From TMED8 sp038125725 (lineage in GTDB: Bacteria > Pseudomonadota > Alphaproteobacteria > Rhodospirillales > Casp-alpha2): a stretch of 64,000 bases of DNA. Of this stretch, positions 43,294-52,193 are shown one piece after another (positions within the stretch are counted from its first letter, which is position 1; each line of letters starts with the position of its first letter). The DNA is taken from NCBI GenBank assembly GCA_038125725.1, contig JAYPEK010000005.1:62001-126000 (forward strand), written 5' to 3'. Position numbers and translations under genes: made by a program. The notes below the pieces were generated by a model. It saw only the letters and a program-made list of their open reading frames with translations. It had not been told where the DNA came from and did no database searches.

Positions 43294-43322
43294 AAAAACG
43301 GCCGCATCTCAGCGGCCGTTTT
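43294..43322. terminator. Bidirectional rho-independent terminator between purN and ndk
   Basis: A perfect 11-base stem AAAACGGCCGC/GCGGCCGTTTT with a 6-base loop. A T run follows it on the plus strand and an A run precedes it, giving a T run on the minus strand as well. It can end both purN transcripts and the convergent ndk transcript, although its centre is about 70 bases from the ndk stop. Confidence 0.88.
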
Positions 43323-43375
43323 CTCATCCCTCGAGCGGATGGGGCGCGGTGAACCCGCGCTTCCCAGATACGCGG

Positions 43376-43798
43376 TTAGCCCACGATTTCCAATTGAGAG
43401 AAGTAGTAGGCGATCTCCTCGGCAGCCGTTTCCGGCGCGTCGGAGCCATGCACTGAGTTGGCCTCGATGTTTTCCGCGAAATCCTTGCGGATGGTGCCTT
43501 CCTCGGCGTTAGCCGGGTTGGTGGCGCCCATGATGTCGCGGTTGCGCTGGATCGCGTTTTCGCCTTCCAACACCTGCACCACGATCGGACCGGAGGTCAT
43601 GAATTCAACCAGATCGCCGAAAAAGGCCCGTTCCTTGTGCACGTGGTAAAACCCTTCAGCCTGCGCCTTGGTCAGGTGCAGGCGCTTCTGAGCGACGATG
43701 CGCAGCCCGGCCTCTTCGAAACGGGCGTTGATCTTGCCCGTGAGGTTGCGGCGCGTGGCGTCCGGTTTGATGATCGATAGCGTACGTTCGACAGCCAT
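43376..43798 (-). CDS. ndk: Nucleoside diphosphate kinase
   Basis: A 140-residue enzyme that balances nucleoside triphosphates using ATP. It has the typical start 'MAVERTLSIIKPDATRRNLT', 'RNRDIMGATNPANAEEGTIR' and the active-site His117 in 'NSVHGSDAPETAAEEI'. The start at 43798 has the GAAACG-type leader after an AAGGGAAGA site. Monocistronic. Length normal. Confidence 0.98.
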   Translation of the reverse strand: MAVERTLSIIKPDATRRNLTGKINARFEEAGLRIVAQKRLHLTKAQAEGFYHVHKERAFFGDLVEFMTSGPIVVQVLEGENAIQRNRDIMGATNPANAEEGTIRKDFAENIEANSVHGSDAPETAAEEIAYYFSQLEIVG

Positions 43799-43966
43799 TC
43801 GTCTCTTCCCTTGAAAAATTCCGATACCTTGCTTGGTCTCTCCGCGGCACCTCGATTTATGGTGCACTGCGGTAACGGGGCGGGGTTATAGCGACCTCCG
43901 ATCACCCTGGCAAGGGAAAGGGGCGCTTGACAGGGATTGGCGTTGAACCCTTCCTTGAGGGTCGAA

Positions 43967-45175
43967 ATGACCGAAAAACGGCAATCCCTGACGATTCTCA
44001 CGATTTGCGTCGTGGCCACGCTGGCGCTTTGGTTTTCGACCACGGCGGTGGTGCCGTCGCTGATCAAGGCCTATGCCCTGAGCGCCGAGCGCATTTCCAT
44101 GTTCACCAGCGCGGTGCAGTTGGGCTTCGTCTGCGGCACCGTGCTCAGCGCCCTGCTCGGCCTTGCCGACCGCCTGGACCCCAGGCGCTTCTTCATGGTC
44201 TCGGCACTGATCGCGGCAGCCGCCAACGCCACCTTGCTTGTGCTGCATCCGGAATCGGATGGCGTTCTTGTCTGCCGTTTCATCACCGGCGCCTGCATGG
44301 CCGGGGTCTATCCCGTCTCCATGAAGATCGCCGCCGCCTGGGCCGACGAAGACCTGGGCCTCCTGGTCGGCACCCTGGTCGGCGCCCTGACGCTGGGTTC
44401 GGCGGCGCCGCATCTGTTCAACGCCTTCGGCGGGGTCGACTGGCGGCTCACGCTGATGGTCGGCTCGCTGACGGCACTCGCCGGCGGGCTCGGCATCGGG
44501 CTCGTCAGGCTCGGTCCGAAACAGCGCCCCTCGCCGCCGTTCCGCCCGGCCGCCGCCCTGCAGGCGTTTCGCGATCCGGCACTCCGGCTCGCCAATCTCG
44601 GCTATCTCGGGCACATGTGGGAGCTCTATGCCATGTGGGCCTGGATCGGCGTCTTCCTGGATGCCAGCTTCCGCCTCGCCATCGACGGCGATACCGCTGC
44701 CATCCAGGCGCGTCTGGCGACCTTCCTGGTCATGGGGGTCGGCGGCGGCATCGGCTGCATTGCCGGTGGCTTCCTCGCCGACCGTCTGGGTCGCACCTAC
44801 CTAACCATGGCGGCGATGGCCGTCAGCGGCACCTGCGCGCTTACCGTCGGTCTCTTGTTCGGCGGCAATCCCCGGCTGCTGACGGCGCTTTGCTTCGTCT
44901 GGGGCGTCAGCATTGTCGCCGATTCGGCGCAGTTCTCTTCCTCCGTCACCGAACTGGCGCCGCCAGAGCGCATCGGCACCATGCTGACCGTACAAACCTC
45001 GGCCGGGTTCCTGCTCACCCTCATTACCGTGCACCTGATGCCGCACGCGGTCGATTGGTGGGGCTGGGACAAGGCCTTCGCCATCCTGGCCATCGGACCG
45101 ATCTGGGGCGTCATTGCCATGGGCCGGCTGCGGCTCCGGCCGGAATCGGCGAAAATGGCCGGCGGGCGGCGCTGA
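43967..45175 (+). CDS. MFS transporter
   Basis: A 402-residue major-facilitator transporter with about 12 membrane helices. It starts 'MTEKRQSLTILTICVVATLA'. The helix 2-3 loop has 'LGLADRLDPRRFFMV', the family A motif in variant form, and the second half 'AGGFLADRLGRTYLTM' carries the repeat of that motif. ATG 43967 is chosen over a TTG ten codons upstream. Substrate unknown; sequence character is closest to small-organic or cyanate/nitrate-type exporters. It stands 48 bases before the ABC-F gene, same orientation. Confidence 0.87.
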   Translation: MTEKRQSLTILTICVVATLALWFSTTAVVPSLIKAYALSAERISMFTSAVQLGFVCGTVLSALLGLADRLDPRRFFMVSALIAAAANATLLVLHPESDGVLVCRFITGACMAGVYPVSMKIAAAWADEDLGLLVGTLVGALTLGSAAPHLFNAFGGVDWRLTLMVGSLTALAGGLGIGLVRLGPKQRPSPPFRPAAALQAFRDPALRLANLGYLGHMWELYAMWAWIGVFLDASFRLAIDGDTAAIQARLATFLVMGVGGGIGCIAGGFLADRLGRTYLTMAAMAVSGTCALTVGLLFGGNPRLLTALCFVWGVSIVADSAQFSSSVTELAPPERIGTMLTVQTSAGFLLTLITVHLMPHAVDWWGWDKAFAILAIGPIWGVIAMGRLRLRPESAKMAGGRR

Positions 45176-45222
45176 TCACGCCGGGCTAGAGCCAAGCCCT
45201 CCGCCGTGCTACATCGCCTGCC

Positions 45223-47109
45223 ATGTTGCATATCAACGACCTCGTCTATCGCATTGCCGGCCGCACGCTGTTCGACGGCGCCACCCTGCACGTGCCGGCC
45301 GGGCACAAGATGGGCCTGGTCGGCCGCAACGGCACCGGCAAGACGACCCTGTTCAAACTGATCCTGGGTGAGCTCTCGCCCGACGACGGCGCGGTCCGGG
45401 TGCGCAAGGCCATGCGCGTCGGCACCGTCGCGCAGGAAGCGCCGGGCGGGTCAGAGACCCTGATCGAGCACGTGCTCGCCGCCGACACCGAACGGGCCGA
45501 ATTGCTACAGGACGCCGAAACCGCCACCGATGCCCACGACATCGCCCACATCCATACCCGCCTCGCCGATATCGATGCGGAAACCGCGCCGGCCCGCGCG
45601 GCGCGCATCCTCGCCGGCCTCGGTTTCGACGAAGCCAACCAACAGCGACCCTGCGGCGAGTTTTCCGGCGGCTGGCGCATGCGCGTTGCCTTGGCCGCGG
45701 CGCTGTTCGCCAACCCCGACCTGTTGCTGCTGGACGAACCGACCAACCACCTCGACCTGGAAGCGGCGCTTTGGCTCGAAGGCTACCTCGCCACCTGGCC
45801 CGGCACGCTGGTGGTCATCAGCCATGACCGCACGCTGCTCAACAAAGTGGTGGGCGAGATCGCGCACCTGGAGAACCTGCGCCTGACCCGCTACGCCGGC
45901 GGTTACGACCGTTTCGAGCGGACCCGGCGCGAGCGCCAGGAACTGGACGCCAAGCTGCGCTCCAAGCAACAAGTCCAGCGCCGCCATATCGAGGCCTTCG
46001 TCGAGCGCTTTCGCTTCAAGGCCTCGAAAGCGCGCCAGGCGCAAAGCCGTTTGAAGATGCTGGAGCGCATGGCGCCCATTGCATCCGTGGTCGAGGAGCG
46101 CACCGTCGCCTTCGACTTCCCGGATCCAGAGCCGCTGTCGCCGCCGCTGATCGCGCTCGACGGGGCCGAAGCCGGCTACGACGGAACGCCGGTGCTCAAG
46201 GGCCTCGATCTCCGCATCGACATGGACGACCGCATTGCGCTGCTGGGCGCCAACGGCAACGGCAAGTCGACGCTGGTCAAGCTGCTGGCCGGGCGCCTCA
46301 AGCCGATGACCGGCAAGCTGACCAAGTCGGCGAAGCTCAAGGTCGGCTACTTCGCCCAGCATCAGGCCGAGGAACTGACCCTTTCGGAGACGCCCTACCA
46401 GCACCTGGCGAGGTTGATGCCGATGGCGACGGAGGCCAAGGTGCGCGCGCACCTGGGCCGTTTCGGCTTCTCCGGCGAGCGCGCCGACGTCAAGTGCGAG
46501 GGCCTCTCGGGCGGCGAGAAGGCGCGCCTCTTGTTCGCCATGACCAGCACCGAGCAACCGCACATCCTGCTGCTCGACGAACCGACCAACCACCTGGACG
46601 TCGATGCCCGCGAGGCGCTGGTGCAGGCGCTGAACACCTACGACGGCGCGGTGGTGCTGGTCAGCCACGACGCGCATCTGGTGGAACTGGTCTGCGACCG
46701 GTTGTGGCTGGTCGCGGACGGCGGCTGCCAGGCCTTCGAGGGCGATCTCTCCGACTACCGCGACATGCTCACCGAGAGCCGCCGCGCCAAACGCCGGTCC
46801 GAGAAGGCCGACGCCGACGAGCCCGAGACCAGCGCCGCGAGCAAGAAGGAAGCCCGCAGAGAACGCGCCCAGCAGCGCGCGGCGACGGCGGACCTGCGGA
46901 AGTCGGTCAAGGACCACGAGCGCCGGATCGAGAAGCTCAGTGCCGACATCGAGGCGCTGGAGCAACGGCTGTCCTCGCCGGAAGTCTATGAAGGGCCGAC
47001 CGCGAAGTTGATGGAACTGCAACTCCGCCACGCCGACTTCAAGGCCAAGCTGGCCGAGGCGGAAGAGGCCTGGCTGGACCTATCCGAGCGGCTCGAGGCC
47101 GTCCAATAG
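45223..47109 (+). CDS. ABC-F family ATPase (Uup/YheS type)
   Basis: A 628-residue soluble protein with two ABC ATPase domains and no membrane segment. Domain 1: Walker A 'GLVGRNGTGKTTLFKLI', signature 'GEFSGGWRMRVALAAALF', Walker B 'LLLLDEPTNHLD'. An inter-domain linker (about 240-300) has the P-site interaction motif region, rich in Arg and Gln. Domain 2: 'LLGANGNGKSTLVKLLAG', 'LSGGEKARLLFAM', 'LLLDEPTNHLDVDAREALVQ'. The C-terminal ~110 residues form a charged coiled coil ('RRERAQQRAATADLRKSVKD'). ABC-F proteins act on ribosomes in translation; the C-terminal coiled coil suggests Uup/YheS-type DNA or RNA contacts. It overlaps the convergent GGDEF/EAL gene by 30 bases. Confidence 0.93.
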   Translation: MLHINDLVYRIAGRTLFDGATLHVPAGHKMGLVGRNGTGKTTLFKLILGELSPDDGAVRVRKAMRVGTVAQEAPGGSETLIEHVLAADTERAELLQDAETATDAHDIAHIHTRLADIDAETAPARAARILAGLGFDEANQQRPCGEFSGGWRMRVALAAALFANPDLLLLDEPTNHLDLEAALWLEGYLATWPGTLVVISHDRTLLNKVVGEIAHLENLRLTRYAGGYDRFERTRRERQELDAKLRSKQQVQRRHIEAFVERFRFKASKARQAQSRLKMLERMAPIASVVEERTVAFDFPDPEPLSPPLIALDGAEAGYDGTPVLKGLDLRIDMDDRIALLGANGNGKSTLVKLLAGRLKPMTGKLTKSAKLKVGYFAQHQAEELTLSETPYQHLARLMPMATEAKVRAHLGRFGFSGERADVKCEGLSGGEKARLLFAMTSTEQPHILLLDEPTNHLDVDAREALVQALNTYDGAVVLVSHDAHLVELVCDRLWLVADGGCQAFEGDLSDYRDMLTESRRAKRRSEKADADEPETSAASKKEARRERAQQRAATADLRKSVKDHERRIEKLSADIEALEQRLSSPEVYEGPTAKLMELQLRHADFKAKLAEAEEAWLDLSERLEAVQ

Positions 47110-48840
47110 GCCGCGCCGCCACTTGCTGCGCTGCTGGTTCCAGTCGAGGCCCGATCGGTCGAGGGCGGGACGGAACGGCGACGGGTCGAAACCCTGCATA
47201 AACGCGGCGAAGGCGTCCGGCGGCAACGGCTTGGAGACGAAGTAACCCTGCACTTCCTGGCAGGCGATGCCGTGCAGGAAGGCCATCTGCTCGGCGGTCT
47301 CGACGCCTTCGGCGGTGACCGCCATGTCGAAGCTCTGGCCGAGCGTGGTGACCGCGCGGGCGATGGCGCCGCCCTTGGCGGAATGACCGATATCGTCGAC
47401 GCCGGCCTTGTCGATCTTGATCCGCTGCACCGGGAAGTTCTTCAGATAGCTGAGGCTGGAATAGCCGGTGCCGAAATCGTCGATGGCCAGCGAAATACAG
47501 AGCCGGGCAATGCCGTCGAACACCTCCGACGCCTTCTCGGCGTCGTCCATGGCGGCTGTCTCGGTGATCTCGAGCTCCAGGTAAGCCGGCGGCAGGCCGG
47601 TTTCCGCCAAAGCGCGGCGCAGGTCGTCCAGCAGCGTCGGGTTGCGGAACTGTACCGCCGACAGGTTGACCGCCACCTTCAACGGCCCGAGCCCGGCATC
47701 GTTCCAGTCGCGCGTGCGGCGGCAGGCCTCGCGCAGCACCCAGTCGCCTAGCGGAATGATCAGCCGCGAGGTCTCGGCGATGGGGATGAACTCGGCCGGC
47801 GAGACGAAGCCCATCTCAGGGTGGATCCAGCGCACCAGCGCCTCCATCCCCGCCACCCGCCCGGTGGCGAGATCGAGCTTCGGCTGGTAGTGCAGCTCCA
47901 GCACCTCGCGTTCGATGGCGAGGCGCAGTTCGTGTTCCAGCGCATGGCGGCGCTGCACCTCGTCGTTCATCTCGGCGATGAAGAAGCGATGCGTGTCGCC
48001 GCCTTCGGCCTTGCAGCGGTCGAGCGCGATATCGGCATGATTCAGCAGTTCGTCCGCATCGTCGGCGTCGTCGGGATAAACGGCGGCACCGATGGACGCG
48101 GCGGGGAACACCTCGTCGCCGCCGAGCGTCAGCGGTTCGCGCAGCGCCGCATTGAGCCGCCGCGCCAGACGGTCGACACCGGCGGTGCCGGCCGGTTCCG
48201 GCTGCAGCACGGCAAACTCGTCGCCGCCCAGCCGGGCCACCAGGTCGGTCGCGCGAAGACAACGATTGAGCCGTTCGGCGGTGATCCGAAGAAGATCGTC
48301 GCCGGCGCCATGGCCCTTGGTTTCGTTGATCAGCTTGAAGTCGTCGAGGCCGATGACCAGCACGCCGACCAGCCGGCCCTGGCGCTTGGCCATGGCCAGC
48401 GTCTGCGCCAACTGGTCACGGAACACGGACCGCGTCGCCAATCCGGTCAGGCTGTCGAGATGCGCCTGGCGCTCTGCATCCAGGGCGGCGGCCTTGTAGT
48501 GAGTGACGTCATGCGCCTGCACAGTAATCCAGTCGCTGTCCGCGCGCGGCGAGGCGCAAACGTCAAACACCCGCTCGCCGACGGAAATCTCGGTGCGTTC
48601 GTCTTCGGATTGCAACAGCGCGCGAACCGGCTCCAGCCAGTAACCCGGCAGAGCACTGCCCAGTCCCGAGCCGAACGGCCGCAGCAATTCGCCCGCCTTG
48701 GCGTTGGCATAGCGCACGATACCGTCGGCATCGATTCGGAAGATCGGTTCCGGCGCCTCCATGACGATGCCGGCGGCATCATGCGCATCGGCGTCCAGTG
48801 CCGTGTCATCCGCCGTCGATCGATTTTCCCACCTGGTCAT
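47080..48840 (-). CDS. PAS-GGDEF-EAL cyclic-di-GMP protein
   Basis: A 586-residue cytoplasmic signalling protein. An N-terminal PAS-like segment (about residues 28-130, 'EPIFRIDADGIVRYANAKAG') is followed by a GGDEF domain (about 145-300) with the intact motif 'RLGGDEFAVLQPE' and 'LDDFKLINETKGHGAGDDLL'. An EAL domain (about 325-570) has 'GMEALVRWIHPEMGFVSPAE', the metal Asp pair 'AIDDFGTGYSSLSYLKNFPV' and 'AEGVETAEQMAFLHG'. Both catalytic halves look active, so it may make and degrade cyclic-di-GMP. No membrane helices. Start chosen at 48840, giving a plausible N-terminus; the frame runs on upstream. It shares 30 bases with the ABC-F gene on the opposite strand. Confidence 0.92.
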   Translation of the reverse strand: MTRWENRSTADDTALDADAHDAAGIVMEAPEPIFRIDADGIVRYANAKAGELLRPFGSGLGSALPGYWLEPVRALLQSEDERTEISVGERVFDVCASPRADSDWITVQAHDVTHYKAAALDAERQAHLDSLTGLATRSVFRDQLAQTLAMAKRQGRLVGVLVIGLDDFKLINETKGHGAGDDLLRITAERLNRCLRATDLVARLGGDEFAVLQPEPAGTAGVDRLARRLNAALREPLTLGGDEVFPAASIGAAVYPDDADDADELLNHADIALDRCKAEGGDTHRFFIAEMNDEVQRRHALEHELRLAIEREVLELHYQPKLDLATGRVAGMEALVRWIHPEMGFVSPAEFIPIAETSRLIIPLGDWVLREACRRTRDWNDAGLGPLKVAVNLSAVQFRNPTLLDDLRRALAETGLPPAYLELEITETAAMDDAEKASEVFDGIARLCISLAIDDFGTGYSSLSYLKNFPVQRIKIDKAGVDDIGHSAKGGAIARAVTTLGQSFDMAVTAEGVETAEQMAFLHGIACQEVQGYFVSKPLPPDAFAAFMQGFDPSPFRPALDRSGLDWNQQRSKWRRGLLDGLEPLG

Positions 48841-49040
48841 CGGTTCACACCCCTGGTCCCGACTTGGTCCCGATTGGGGACTTGCCTTGGTCCCCCATCC
48901 GGCCATAAGAAGAGCAGAATTCGCCGATTCGCGCGGTGATGGCTGTCACAGGGCATCGGTTTCACGTTTTTTCAATGCTTTAGCCACAAACCGCTCGGTG
49001 GGCTATGATGGCCGCCGGCCGCCACCCGAACGGAGATTCC

Positions 49041-49847
49041 ATGCCCGTCCCTCTCCTCGACGCCGCCGGCCGCGCGCATGATCCGGCTACGCCCGATGCC
49101 CGAATCCTGTCGCTGGTGCCGAGCCTGACGGAGTTGCTGCTCGACTTGGGTCTCGGCGGCAATTTGGTCGGACGGACCAACTTCTGCGTCCATCCCAAGG
49201 ACCGGGTCGGCGCCTTCGCCAGCGTCGGCGGCACGAAGCAGATCGACTTCGACAAGGTTGCCGGCCTCAACCCTACCCACGCGCTGGTCAACATCGACGA
49301 GAATCCGAAGGAAATGGCCGACGCGTTGGCCGCCATGGGCATCGAGGTCGTCGTCACCCACCCGCTGCGTGTCACCGACAACCGCGAGCTGTTCCGGCTT
49401 GTCGGCGGCCTGTTCGGCGCCGAGGCAGAGGCATCGGCATTGACCCGCCAGTTCGATGCCGCGCTGGCCGAGTTGCAATCCGGCCACTGGCCCGAGCGGC
49501 GCGTGCTCTACCTGATCTGGCGCAAGCCCTGGATGAGCATCGCCCCCGAGACCTACATCGCCGACACCCTGGCCCAAGCCGGCCTCCGCGCCACCCGTCA
49601 CGCCAGCGGCGAGCGCTACCCCGAGGTCGAGTTGACCGACGCGTTGCTGGCCGGGGTCGACATGGTGCTGTTCTCGACCGAGCCCTTCCCGTTCAAGGCC
49701 AAGCACCTGGATGCCTTCGGTTCCGAGTTTCCCGATCATGCCAACAAGGCCCACCTGATCGACGCCGAGATGGTGTCGTGGTACGGCAGCCGCGCCGTGC
49801 CGGGCCTCAGGTATCTCGCTGAATTCGCAAGGGAACTCGACCTATGA
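49041..49847 (+). CDS. Helical-backbone metal receptor (BtuF-like) without signal peptide
   Basis: A 268-residue protein of the class III substrate-binding fold. It has 'RILSLVPSLTELLLDLGLGG' (family N-domain start), 'VGRTNFCVHPKDRVGAFASV', 'GGTKQIDFDKVAGLNPTHAL', and the later 'LYLIWRKPWMSIAPETYIAD'. Cobalamin- and haem/siderophore-binding proteins share this fold. There is no signal peptide or lipobox with the ATG at 49041 (CGGAGA site upstream), nor with an earlier start at 49005, so it would be cytoplasmic. It is translationally coupled to an MFS transporter, not to an ABC permease. Ligand unknown; cobalamin or a corrinoid is a guess. Confidence 0.82.
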   Translation: MPVPLLDAAGRAHDPATPDARILSLVPSLTELLLDLGLGGNLVGRTNFCVHPKDRVGAFASVGGTKQIDFDKVAGLNPTHALVNIDENPKEMADALAAMGIEVVVTHPLRVTDNRELFRLVGGLFGAEAEASALTRQFDAALAELQSGHWPERRVLYLIWRKPWMSIAPETYIADTLAQAGLRATRHASGERYPEVELTDALLAGVDMVLFSTEPFPFKAKHLDAFGSEFPDHANKAHLIDAEMVSWYGSRAVPGLRYLAEFARELDL

Positions 49848-50968
49848 CTTCCGTTCGCCTCGCCTGGTATTACGCCGCGGCTTTCGCGTCGATCGGCGTG
49901 ATGATGCCGTTCTGGCCGCTGTGGCTGAAGTCGCGCGGCCTGACGGTGGAGGACATCGGGCTGGTGATGGCGATCGGCGTCGCCGCCAAGACCCTGGCCA
50001 ATCCGCTGATCGCAGGCACCGCCGACGCCAGGGGCGAACGCAAGCGGATCATGGTGGTATTGGTGTTGCTGTCGGCGGCGGTGTTCTCGCTGTTTCACTG
50101 GACCCAGGGGTTCTGGTCGATCCTGGCGGTAACCCTCGCCTACCAGATGTTCTGGTCGCCGAACATGCCGCTGATGGAATCGCTGACCATGCAGACGGCC
50201 AAGCGCGAACCCATCGACTACGGCCGCGTGCGGCTCTGGGGATCGCTGACCTTCATCGCCGGCGCCTGGGGCATGGGCCACCTGTTGGACGGCGGCTCCA
50301 TCGACTTGGTCTATTGGGTGACGTTGTCGCTCTTGGGCGTCGCCGTGATCACCACCCTGACCCTGCCAGACACGCGTATCGCCAGATCGGCCGGCGGCCG
50401 CGCGCCCTTGGGCGCGGTGCTGACCGACCGCACCTTCATCGTCTTCGTCGCGGCAACCGCGCTGATCCAGTCCAGCCACGGCGTCTATTACACCGTCGGC
50501 ACCATCCACTGGCAGAACGTCGGACATTCGGAAGGCGCCATCGGCTGGCTCTGGGCGGAGGGCGTCATCGCCGAAGTGCTGCTGTTCATCTGGGGCGATA
50601 AGCTGGTCAAGCGCTTCGGCGCCGCGCGGCTGATTGCGCTCGGTGGCCTCGGCGGGCTGATCCGCTGGGCCGGCACCGGCGTTACCGACGCGCTGCCGGC
50701 GTTGATGGTCCTGCAACTGCTTCATGCCTTCACCTTCGGCGCCGCGCATCTCGGCGCCGTCCACTTCATCGCCCGGCGCATGGCGCCGGAGGTCTCGGCC
50801 ACGGCACAGAGCGTCTACGCCGCCGTGGTCATGGGTCTCGCCATGGGCGCCGCCGCATGGGCGTCCGGCCAGCTCTATACCGGCTATGGTTCCAAAGCCT
50901 ACCTGGCCATGGCGGTCATGGCCGGGATCGGCGGTGCCATCGCCTATTCCCTGAGACGACGAACCTGA
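49844..50968 (+). CDS. MFS transporter (HcaT/phenylpropionate type)
   Basis: A 374-residue major-facilitator permease of the MFS_1-like branch. It starts 'MTSVRLAWYYAAAFASIGVM' followed by 'MPFWPLWLKSRGLTVEDIGL', the conserved entry of HcaT-like members. Twelve helices are visible, with 'DARGERKRIMVVLVLLSAAV' after helix 2. It starts within the stop of the metal-receptor gene (ATGA), which suggests the two proteins handle the same compound. A MazG-like gene follows 11 bases later. Confidence 0.88.
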   Translation: MTSVRLAWYYAAAFASIGVMMPFWPLWLKSRGLTVEDIGLVMAIGVAAKTLANPLIAGTADARGERKRIMVVLVLLSAAVFSLFHWTQGFWSILAVTLAYQMFWSPNMPLMESLTMQTAKREPIDYGRVRLWGSLTFIAGAWGMGHLLDGGSIDLVYWVTLSLLGVAVITTLTLPDTRIARSAGGRAPLGAVLTDRTFIVFVAATALIQSSHGVYYTVGTIHWQNVGHSEGAIGWLWAEGVIAEVLLFIWGDKLVKRFGAARLIALGGLGGLIRWAGTGVTDALPALMVLQLLHAFTFGAAHLGAVHFIARRMAPEVSATAQSVYAAVVMGLAMGAAAWASGQLYTGYGSKAYLAMAVMAGIGGAIAYSLRRRT

Positions 50969-50979
50969 GGAGACCCCGC

Positions 50980-51288
50980 ATGGACTTGGACACCTTCGCC
51001 GATTGGGCCGACGCCATTCCGCTCCGGCCGGACCTCACCCGCGACGACGAGAAACACCTGGGCTATTTGGGCCTGGGCCTGGCCGGCGAGGCCGGGGAAA
51101 CCGTCGAGGTGATCAAGAAACACCTCCGTGACGGGCCCATCGACATGGCGGCGCTCAGGCATGAACTCGGCGACGTGTTCTTCTATCTCGCCTGCATTTG
51201 CCAGCACCTGGATCTCGACATGGGCGATATCATGGCCGAGGCCCGCACCCGCATCGACGCCAAGGTCGCCGCCGCCAACAAGAACTGA
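50980..51288 (+). CDS. MazG-like nucleotide pyrophosphohydrolase
   Basis: A 102-residue protein of the all-alpha NTP pyrophosphatase superfamily. The metal-binding EExxE-like set is 'GLGLAGEAGETVEVIKKHLR' (Glu residues about 37-44) and 'LRHELGDVFFYLACICQHLD' (Glu and Asp about 65-68). It likely hydrolyses non-canonical or excess nucleoside triphosphates to monophosphates. The ATG at 50980 has a GAGGAGA site. Last gene of the operon metal receptor-MFS-MazG. It converges with the CoA-lyase gene (stops 2 bases apart). Confidence 0.88.
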   Translation: MDLDTFADWADAIPLRPDLTRDDEKHLGYLGLGLAGEAGETVEVIKKHLRDGPIDMAALRHELGDVFFYLACICQHLDLDMGDIMAEARTRIDAKVAAANKN

Positions 51289-51290
51289 GC

Positions 51291-52193
51291 CTAACCGTTG
51301 CCACGCGCCTGGATGGCGTCCCAGCGCGCCAGCAGTTTCTCGGCGCGGCGCACCACCGGCACGTCGATCATTTTGCCGTCGACGGTGATGGCGCCGACTC
51401 CCGACGCCTGGGCCTCGGCATAAGCGTCGACCACGCGCCGCGCGTGATCCACTTCTTCCGCTGACGGCGAAAAGGCCGCGTTCAACACCGGCACGACGCT
51501 CGGGTGGATGCAGGCTGCGCCCTCGAAGCCGAACCGGCGCGAGCGCTCGGCGACGACGCGGACGGCATCCAGGTCGTTGTAGTCGGCGACCGTGCCCATG
51601 ATGCCGAAAGGCTGCAGGCCGCAGGCGCGGGCGACGATGTTCAGGTGCTGCTTGGGCATGGCCAGGGTGTCTGAATCGGGCACCATGCTGAGTTCCAGGG
51701 CCATGTCCTCGCCGCCCAGTTGCAGCGCCGCCGTGCGCGCATCGGCGCGGCCGATTTCCTCGGCCTTCAGATACGCCGCCGCCGTCTCGATCATGACGAC
51801 GAGGCGGATGCCGCCCGCAGCAAGGCCGCGCGCCGCCTCCAACTCGCCGATGCGCCCGGAGATCGCCCGCACGTAGGCCGCGTCCCGCGCCTTGGTGACG
51901 TAGATGCCGCGCACGCCGGAAATGACAGCGGCTTCCAGGTCCTCCATCGCGTCCGCCTCGGGCGAATTGATGCGTACCGTCACGTCGGCGCCGGCCTGGC
52001 CGACCTGGCCGACAGCGTCGGCCAACGCGGCCCGCGCCGCCGGGCGCTCGGCAGCCGGGACGCTGTCTTCGAGATCGAGGATGACGGCGTCGGCGCCGCG
52101 CGTATGCGCCTTGCCGACGAAACGCGGGTTATTGGCCGGCACATAGAGTTGCGAACGCCAGACCAGCGGCGCGTGGTTGGGATCGGCGGTCAT
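51291..52193 (-). CDS. HpcH/HpaI aldolase/citrate lyase family CoA-ester lyase
   Basis: A 300-residue TIM-barrel lyase of the CitE/malyl-CoA lyase group. It has 'SQLYVPANNPRFVGKAHTRG', 'ADAVILDLEDSVPAAERPAA' (catalytic acid region), 'VRINSPEADAMEDLEAAVIS', 'LVVMIETAAAYLKAEEIGRA' (metal Glu) and 'LQLGGEDMALELSMVPDSDT' (metal Asp). Members cleave citramalyl-, malyl- or citryl-CoA. The upstream CoA-transferase gene overlaps it by 4 bases, so the two likely activate and then cleave one dicarboxylic or hydroxy acid. Confidence 0.9.
   Translation of the reverse strand: MTADPNHAPLVWRSQLYVPANNPRFVGKAHTRGADAVILDLEDSVPAAERPAARAALADAVGQVGQAGADVTVRINSPEADAMEDLEAAVISGVRGIYVTKARDAAYVRAISGRIGELEAARGLAAGGIRLVVMIETAAAYLKAEEIGRADARTAALQLGGEDMALELSMVPDSDTLAMPKQHLNIVARACGLQPFGIMGTVADYNDLDAVRVVAERSRRFGFEGAACIHPSVVPVLNAAFSPSAEEVDHARRVVDAYAEAQASGVGAITVDGKMIDVPVVRRAEKLLARWDAIQARGNG

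Noticed and set aside
48841..49040. Cobalamin riboswitch before the BtuF-like gene
   Set aside because: No B12-box-like sequence or extended conserved stem pattern can be seen in this short gap.
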